Positions 59,714 through 64,000 of a stretch of DNA of 64,000 nt are shown in pieces. Below the pieces are notes generated by a model. That model made no database searches. It was not told where the DNA came from and worked only from the letters and a program-made list of their open reading frames with translations. The DNA is from Lachnospiraceae bacterium (GTDB taxonomy: Bacteria > Bacillota > Clostridia > Lachnospirales > Lachnospiraceae): the NCBI GenBank assembly GCA_028689655.1, contig JAQVCT010000002.1, forward strand, positions 186,001-250,000. The letters run 5' to 3'. Every line of letters starts with the position of its first letter. Position 1 is the first letter of the stretch. The translations under genes and the position numbers were made by a program.

Positions 59714-60913
59714 ATGAAAACACTTGTAAAAGCACAGTCTATCCTGATTGGATCAGAACTGGAACTGGTAAAGAATAAATGTATTGTTATAAATGAGGGA
59801 AAAATAGAAGTGATTATTGACCAAAGTGAAATGGCATCCTATCCGGATGCCTCCCTCATCGATCTGGGCAGTAAGACCCTTATGCCGGGCATGATTGAAT
59901 GTCATGACCACCTTTGTATTGACGCAAGGATTCCAAACCATCTGGAGCTTCTTGCCACTGCCTCTGCCCATGAACTGACACTGATTGCCATAAAGGGGCT
60001 AAAGGATGATCTCATGAGCGGTGTCACAACCGCCCGTTGTATGGGAGATTTTGATTACATTGACGTAAATCTGAATAAGAAAATCAAAGACGGTACTATT
60101 TACGGTCCAAAACTGTTGACCGCCGGAAAAGGAATGAAGACTGCACATGGTGCCGGTCACATCGGCTATCCCCATAATGGTCCGGAAGAAATTCGTAAAA
60201 CTGCAAGAGAGAACTTGAAAAAGGGCGTTGATATTATGAAATTATTTGCTACCCCCGGCGTCGCTCCAGTTGGGCAGGATTTCATCCCCGCCTATCTTTC
60301 CAGAGAAGAAATCTCCACGGTGGTTTCTGAAGGAAAACGCCTGAATGTCCCAACAGCCGCTCACTGTATCGGTGGACAGGCTTTGACTGATTGCGTGGAA
60401 ATGGGCGTTTCCGTCATTGAACATGCTTATGCCGCAACGGACGCTGATGTTACTTTATTAAAAGAGCATGACACCTGGGTAGATCTGACCTCCGGTATCT
60501 TCTTAGATGAAGAAAGAGAAGCTTTTCTCTCCCCTGACAGCATCGCCAAGACAAGATACCACAGGGAAAATGTGCGAAAGAGCCTTGCTAAGATCGTAAA
60601 AGCAGGCATCCATTTTTCCCTCGGCACAGATGCAAATCACGGACTACTATATAAGGAGATCGGCTTTGCCATAGAACTTGGTGCCGACGCCCGCACTGCA
60701 CTGAAGGGTGTTACAAGTAATGCTGCCATCGTTGCAAACCGTGAAAACAGTATTGGCTGTATTACCGAAGGATTTGCAGCAGACCTCATCGCTGTCTCAG
60801 AAAATCCTCTGGAGCATTACGAAACCTTACATAATGTTTCCTTCGTTATGAAGGATGGTATCACCTACAAAGCGTTGGACGGAGAAGCTGAAGTGGTCAA
60901 AGCCCGATTATAA
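59714..60913 (+). CDS. Metal-dependent amidohydrolase family protein
   Basis: 399 residues. The TIM-barrel amidohydrolase motifs are present: HxH in MIECHDHLCIDA, a lysine that may be carbamylated (VDIMKLFATPG), His in TAAHCIG, His in VIEHAY and the catalytic Asp in LGTDANHG. The protein resembles imidazolonepropionase and Xaa-Pro/Xaa-Arg dipeptidase-like amidohydrolases. It removes an amide or ring bond from an acid or peptide. GAGAGGCG precedes the ATG at 59714, 20 bp after the permease stop; an earlier frame start at 59618 overlaps the permease. Confidence 0.88.
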   Translation: MKTLVKAQSILIGSELELVKNKCIVINEGKIEVIIDQSEMASYPDASLIDLGSKTLMPGMIECHDHLCIDARIPNHLELLATASAHELTLIAIKGLKDDLMSGVTTARCMGDFDYIDVNLNKKIKDGTIYGPKLLTAGKGMKTAHGAGHIGYPHNGPEEIRKTARENLKKGVDIMKLFATPGVAPVGQDFIPAYLSREEISTVVSEGKRLNVPTAAHCIGGQALTDCVEMGVSVIEHAYAATDADVTLLKEHDTWVDLTSGIFLDEEREAFLSPDSIAKTRYHRENVRKSLAKIVKAGIHFSLGTDANHGLLYKEIGFAIELGADARTALKGVTSNAAIVANRENSIGCITEGFAADLIAVSENPLEHYETLHNVSFVMKDGITYKALDGEAEVVKARL

Positions 60914-60933
60914 CAGCTTCACCACCGCCTAAA

Positions 60934-60946
60934 GGCTCTGAATAGT
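60934..60946. repeat. Remnant of a MITE-like element end
   Basis: GGCTCTGAATAGT matches the reverse complement of the left end of MITE-like copies 1 and 2 (ACTATTCAGAGCC). No partner end is seen nearby. Confidence 0.4.
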
Positions 60947-61073
60947 ACAATCATGCCCTAATTTAAAATATTCTTCTTTTCAAGACTGTCCATTATTGTT
61001 ATGATAGAAGTATTCGGATCTTGATGACTTGCAAACAACAAAAGAAAATTATTAAATGACGAGGAGATATAAA

Positions 61074-62495
61074 ATGGGTGGATTTTTTGGAGTAGCTTCA
61101 AAGGAAGACTGTACATTTGATTTATTTTTTGGAACGGATTATCATTCCCATCTGGGAACCAGACGCGGCGGAATGGTGGTATATGATAAGAAAAAAGGCT
61201 TTGATCGTGCCATACATAATATTGAAAATGCCCCTTTCCGTACGAAATTCGATAAAGAAATACAGGAAATGCATGGAAACCTGGGCATTGGCTGTATCTC
61301 CGACTATGAGCCACAGCCCTTGCTGGTACGCTCACATCACGGCACTTACGCCATCACCACTGTGAGTAAGATCAACAATGCGGATGAGATCATAGAGCAA
61401 ATTTTCAAAAACGGGAATTCCCATTTCATGGAGATGAGCAGTGGCGAGATCAATCCTACGGAATTGGTAGCTTCCATTATTAATCAGAAGGAAAATCTCA
61501 TCGAAGGCATTCATTATGCACTGGAACTCATCCAGGGTTCTCTCTCACTGATGCTGCTCACGGAAAAAGGCATCTACGCTGCAAGAGATAAGTATGGCCG
61601 CATGCCTGTTGTCCTGGGGAAAAAAGAGGATAGTTGCTGTGTCACCTTCGAAGATTTTGCCTATCGCAACCTGGGATATCAGGACTATAAAGAATTAGGT
61701 CCGGGAGAAATCGATGTGATTACCCCGGAAGGTGCCAAAGTACTGCTGGCACCTGGCAAAGAGATGAAGATCTGCACCTTTTTATGGGTATACTACGGAT
61801 ACCCTTCCAGTTCCTACGAAGGCATCAGCGTGGAGAAGATGCGTTACAACTGTGGCGAACGCATGGCAAAGCGTGACAATGTGAAGCCCGATATCGTAGC
61901 TGGTGTACCAGACTCCGGAACTGCTCATGCCATTGGATATTCCAATGCAAGCGGGATTCCATTCTCCAGGCCATTCATCAAATATACACCTACCTGGCCA
62001 CGTTCCTTCATGCCTACCATCCAGAGTAAGCGTAATCTCATCGCCAAGATGAAGCTCATCGCCGTACACGATCTCATCAAAGACAAGAGTCTGTTACTCA
62101 TCGACGATTCCATCGTCCGTGGGACGCAGCTAAGAGAAACCACAGAATTTCTCTATCAGAGCGGTGCCAAAGAGGTGCATATCCGTCCTGCCTGTCCGCC
62201 TCTGATCTACGGTTGTAAATATCTGAACTTCTCCAGATCCAACTCCGAGATGGATCTCATCACCCGAAGAGTCATCTCTAAGCTGGAGGGTGTTGCAGAT
62301 GGTGTGGCTATTCCAGATGATATCTTAAAGGAATACTGTAATCCAGAATCAGAAAAATACGCCCAGATGGTGGAAACGATTCGGAAGGAATTAAAATTTA
62401 CTTCCCTTCGGTTCAACCGCCTGGACGATATGTTAGATGCCGTTGGCATTGATCCTTGTAAGCTCTGTACTTACTGCTGGGACGGAAAAGAGTAG
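61074..62495 (+). CDS. PurF-like amidophosphoribosyltransferase without the N-terminal catalytic cysteine
   Basis: 473 residues with the PurF layout: an N-terminal class II glutamine amidotransferase domain (HSHLGTRRGGM, GNLGIGCISDYEPQP) and a C-terminal phosphoribosyltransferase domain with the PRPP loop LLIDDSIVRGTQ. True PurF begins with a cysteine nucleophile exposed as the first residue (CGVFG); here the start reads MGGFFGVAS, so glutamine hydrolysis should be lost. The C-terminus ends in CKLCTYC, resembling PurF Fe-S ligands. GAGGAGATATAAA precedes the ATG at 61074. It has no purine-gene neighbours, so a paralogue of different role is likely. Confidence 0.88.
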   Translation: MGGFFGVASKEDCTFDLFFGTDYHSHLGTRRGGMVVYDKKKGFDRAIHNIENAPFRTKFDKEIQEMHGNLGIGCISDYEPQPLLVRSHHGTYAITTVSKINNADEIIEQIFKNGNSHFMEMSSGEINPTELVASIINQKENLIEGIHYALELIQGSLSLMLLTEKGIYAARDKYGRMPVVLGKKEDSCCVTFEDFAYRNLGYQDYKELGPGEIDVITPEGAKVLLAPGKEMKICTFLWVYYGYPSSSYEGISVEKMRYNCGERMAKRDNVKPDIVAGVPDSGTAHAIGYSNASGIPFSRPFIKYTPTWPRSFMPTIQSKRNLIAKMKLIAVHDLIKDKSLLLIDDSIVRGTQLRETTEFLYQSGAKEVHIRPACPPLIYGCKYLNFSRSNSEMDLITRRVISKLEGVADGVAIPDDILKEYCNPESEKYAQMVETIRKELKFTSLRFNRLDDMLDAVGIDPCKLCTYCWDGKE

Positions 62496-62553
62496 CAGTT
62501 TCTTTCGACACGGTATTCTTCACTGTCCCCAGCATTCCGTCCCGGGCGTTTTC

Positions 62554-63669
62554 TTACAGTGCATCCGCAGCCTTTGCCAGCTCCTCACGGATGGCAATAT
62601 GCTGTGGACATACCTGCTCACATTTTCCACATTTGATGCATTCACTGGCAAGCTTCAATCCATGGCCTCCCACCAGCCATTCCTGCTGATGCTTTGCCGC
62701 TGCCACGTCATTGAACAGATTGAGGTAGTTCATCGCTGTGAAGGAACCGGAAATTCCGATCTGCATTGGACAGACCTTCGCACAGTAATTGCAGCTGGTG
62801 CATGGAATCAAAGGAATGCGGCTGAGTTCCTCCTGGGCATTCCTCAACGTATGCATCTCATCCTCTGTCAGTCCTGTAAAGGTCTTCATGTAGGAGAGAT
62901 TATCCTCCATCTGCTCCACATTGCTCATGCCGGAAAGCACTGTAATGACACCCTCCAGATTGGCTGCAAAACGAACTGCCCAGGATGCCACGGACTGATC
63001 CGGTTCTGCACCTTTCAGTATTTTCTGCACGGATTCCGGTGGATTTGCCAGCATACCACCTTTTACAGGCTCCATGATAATAACAGGTTTACCGTGCTTT
63101 CTGGCTACCTCATAGCAGCGTCTGGACTGGATCGCCGGATATTCCCAGTCTGCATAATTGATCTGCAGCTGTACAAATTCCATCTCCGGATGTTTCTCTA
63201 AGATTTCTTCCAGTTCCTCCGGTGTAGAGTGAAAAGAGAAGCCAACGTGCTTGATCTTACCTTCTGCTTTCTTCTCCTGCACAAAGCTCCACATATCAAA
63301 GTCATCGAAAAAGTGGGTTCTGCTCTCTCCCAGGTTATGTAAGAGATAAAAGTCAAAATAGCCTGCACCCGTCTGTTTTAATGATGTTTCGAACTGTGCG
63401 ATGGCTTCCTCCCTGGTCTTGCAATTGATCCAGGCTGCATTTTTCGTGGCAAGCTGGAACTTCTCTCTGGGATAACGCTCCACCAGTGCCTGTCTGATGG
63501 CATCCTCACTTCCGGCATATGCCCATGCCGTATCAAAGTAGGTAAATCCTGCCTCCATGAACAGATCTACCATCTGTTTCGTCTGCTCCACGTCGATGCT
63601 GTTGTCCTTCTGTGGCAGACGCATAAGTCCAAACCCTAATTTCTTAATTTCTTCACCTAAATATCCCAT
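62554..63669 (-). CDS. Aldo/keto reductase with C-terminal 4Fe-4S ferredoxin domain (second)
   Basis: 371 residues. The AKR barrel begins GEEIKKLGFGLMRLPQKD; TYFDTAWAYAGSED, LATKNAAW, YFDFYLLHNLG and KHVGFSFHS are catalytic or cofactor segments. Cysteine clusters near the C-terminus: PCTSCNYCAKVCPMQIG and CIKCGKCEQVCPQHIAI, giving up to two 4Fe-4S clusters. AGGAGG precedes the ATG. It is similar in layout to the enzyme at 34893 but clearly diverged. It converges with the PurF-like gene; the right neighbour is a MerR-like regulator that may control it. Confidence 0.9.
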   Translation of the reverse strand: MGYLGEEIKKLGFGLMRLPQKDNSIDVEQTKQMVDLFMEAGFTYFDTAWAYAGSEDAIRQALVERYPREKFQLATKNAAWINCKTREEAIAQFETSLKQTGAGYFDFYLLHNLGESRTHFFDDFDMWSFVQEKKAEGKIKHVGFSFHSTPEELEEILEKHPEMEFVQLQINYADWEYPAIQSRRCYEVARKHGKPVIIMEPVKGGMLANPPESVQKILKGAEPDQSVASWAVRFAANLEGVITVLSGMSNVEQMEDNLSYMKTFTGLTEDEMHTLRNAQEELSRIPLIPCTSCNYCAKVCPMQIGISGSFTAMNYLNLFNDVAAAKHQQEWLVGGHGLKLASECIKCGKCEQVCPQHIAIREELAKAADAL

Positions 63670-63735
63670 ATTTTCCTCCTAATAGGTAGCGCCGCCTCAC
63701 CGTCGTTCAGCGGCAGTTCGTCGGAGCCATTTATA

Positions 63736-63756
63736 AAATGATGCTTCGCATCATTT
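63736..63756 (-). terminator. Hairpin at the end of the MerR-like gene
   Basis: AAATGATGC (63736-63744) and GCATCATTT (63748-63756) form a 9-bp stem with a TTC loop; flanking GGAGCC/GGCTCC can extend it. On the minus strand it is followed by TTTTAT. The left arm overlaps the gene's stop codon, leaving about 65 bp before the next start. Confidence 0.5.
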
Positions 63757-64000
63757 GGGCTCCTCCTCCCAGCTCAGGATTCCGGTTTTTACGGCTTCCT
63801 CGTAGCGGGAGATTTTATAGTTTAATTTTTGAAGTGCAATATCGTATTTTTTCCGTGCTTCCATGATTTGTTCTCTGGTATCCTTTAGTAACTGGCATCT
63901 CGCCTCTATGGTCTCGTCTCCCTGTTGGAAAAGTCTTACATACTCGATCAATGCTTCTATTGGCATGCCTGCGCTGCGAAAACAGATGGCATTCTGCACC
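63751..64000 (-). CDS. MerR-family transcriptional regulator, N-terminus cut by window edge
   Basis: The last 82 or so residues of a MerR-like protein: VQNAICFRSAGMPIEALIEYV, a typical end of the winged-helix domain, then a long coiled-coil dimerisation helix (TIEARCQLLKDTREQIMEARKKYDIAL, abridged). The DNA-binding part lies beyond the edge. It is on the same strand as the aldo/keto reductase about 80 bp downstream and may control it, as such pairs (MerR next to AKR) are common in clostridia. Confidence 0.8.
   Translation of the reverse strand, partial: VQNAICFRSAGMPIEALIEYVRLFQQGDETIEARCQLLKDTREQIMEARKKYDIALQKLNYKISRYEEAVKTGILSWEEEPK

Noticed and set aside
62437-63201. Plus-strand frame of about 250 codons opposite the second aldo/keto reductase
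   Set aside because: Overlaps the 3' end of the PurF-like gene and runs antisense to a clear reductase; Cys/His-rich composition is what an opposite strand of such genes gives.

Overview
The window looks like chromosomal DNA of a Lachnospiraceae-type Firmicute, a gut anaerobe of the Blautia/Dorea/Ruminococcus kind. The evidence is the uvrC-hprK-murB-rapZ-whiA-HPr gene order, class II fructose-bisphosphate aldolase, AGGAGG-type ribosome binding sites, oxygen-sensitive enzymes (class III ribonucleotide reductase, aldo/keto reductases with ferredoxin domains) and raffinose-family sugar use. This is inferred from gene content; no species is claimed. No rRNA, tRNA, CRISPR array, prophage or complete insertion sequence was found.

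Layout. 1-13063 is a housekeeping block on the minus strand: a cut-off MATE pump, fba, a lipid kinase, then uvrC > hprK > ROK glucokinase > murB > rapZ > whiA > Crh-like HPr, with ftsH upstream. It joins carbon-flux signalling (HprK with its Ser46 target) to cell-wall synthesis and division control. 13320-16605 (plus) holds a DUF1846 protein and pyrG, the latter behind a candidate attenuator. 16631-21597 (minus) holds a membrane-anchored PGRP-type amidase, a hybrid sensor kinase with two solute-binding sensor domains, and deoD.

21811-33566 is an alpha-galactoside locus: two GH36 alpha-galactosidases, a binding protein with two permeases (no ATPase gene, so presumably a shared one), an NAD-dependent GH4 alpha-galactosidase and two AraC-type regulators. 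It is interspersed with unusual repeats: an 11-bp tandem tract, 55-bp tandem palindromic units and a MITE-like element. 33581-49170 is a mixed accessory stretch: DD-carboxypeptidase, aldo/keto reductase, DUF2798 protein, HigBA-type toxin-antitoxin, a MalY/NhaC/RidA operon with a divergent YheO-type regulator, a CarD-like protein, nrdDG with a NrdR-like promoter, and several regulators and small proteins.

48649-55039 is the most interesting unit. A complete ECF transporter (S, T, two ATPases) is followed by a BtpA/SgcQ-family protein and a ureidoglycolate-lyase-like cupin. Divergently from it run a PfkB-family kinase and a GntR/UTRA regulator. The two arms share one palindrome in which two near-consensus sigma-A promoters overlap face to face. 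I read this as an uncharacterised uptake and catabolism system for a small phosphorylatable solute. 56402-60913 is a second regulatory unit: a PrpR-type sigma-54 activator, a clear -24/-12 promoter with upstream palindromes, a KdgT-type permease and a metal-dependent amidohydrolase. The window ends with a PurF-like protein that lacks the N-terminal nucleophile cysteine, a second ferredoxin-containing aldo/keto reductase and a cut-off MerR-like regulator.
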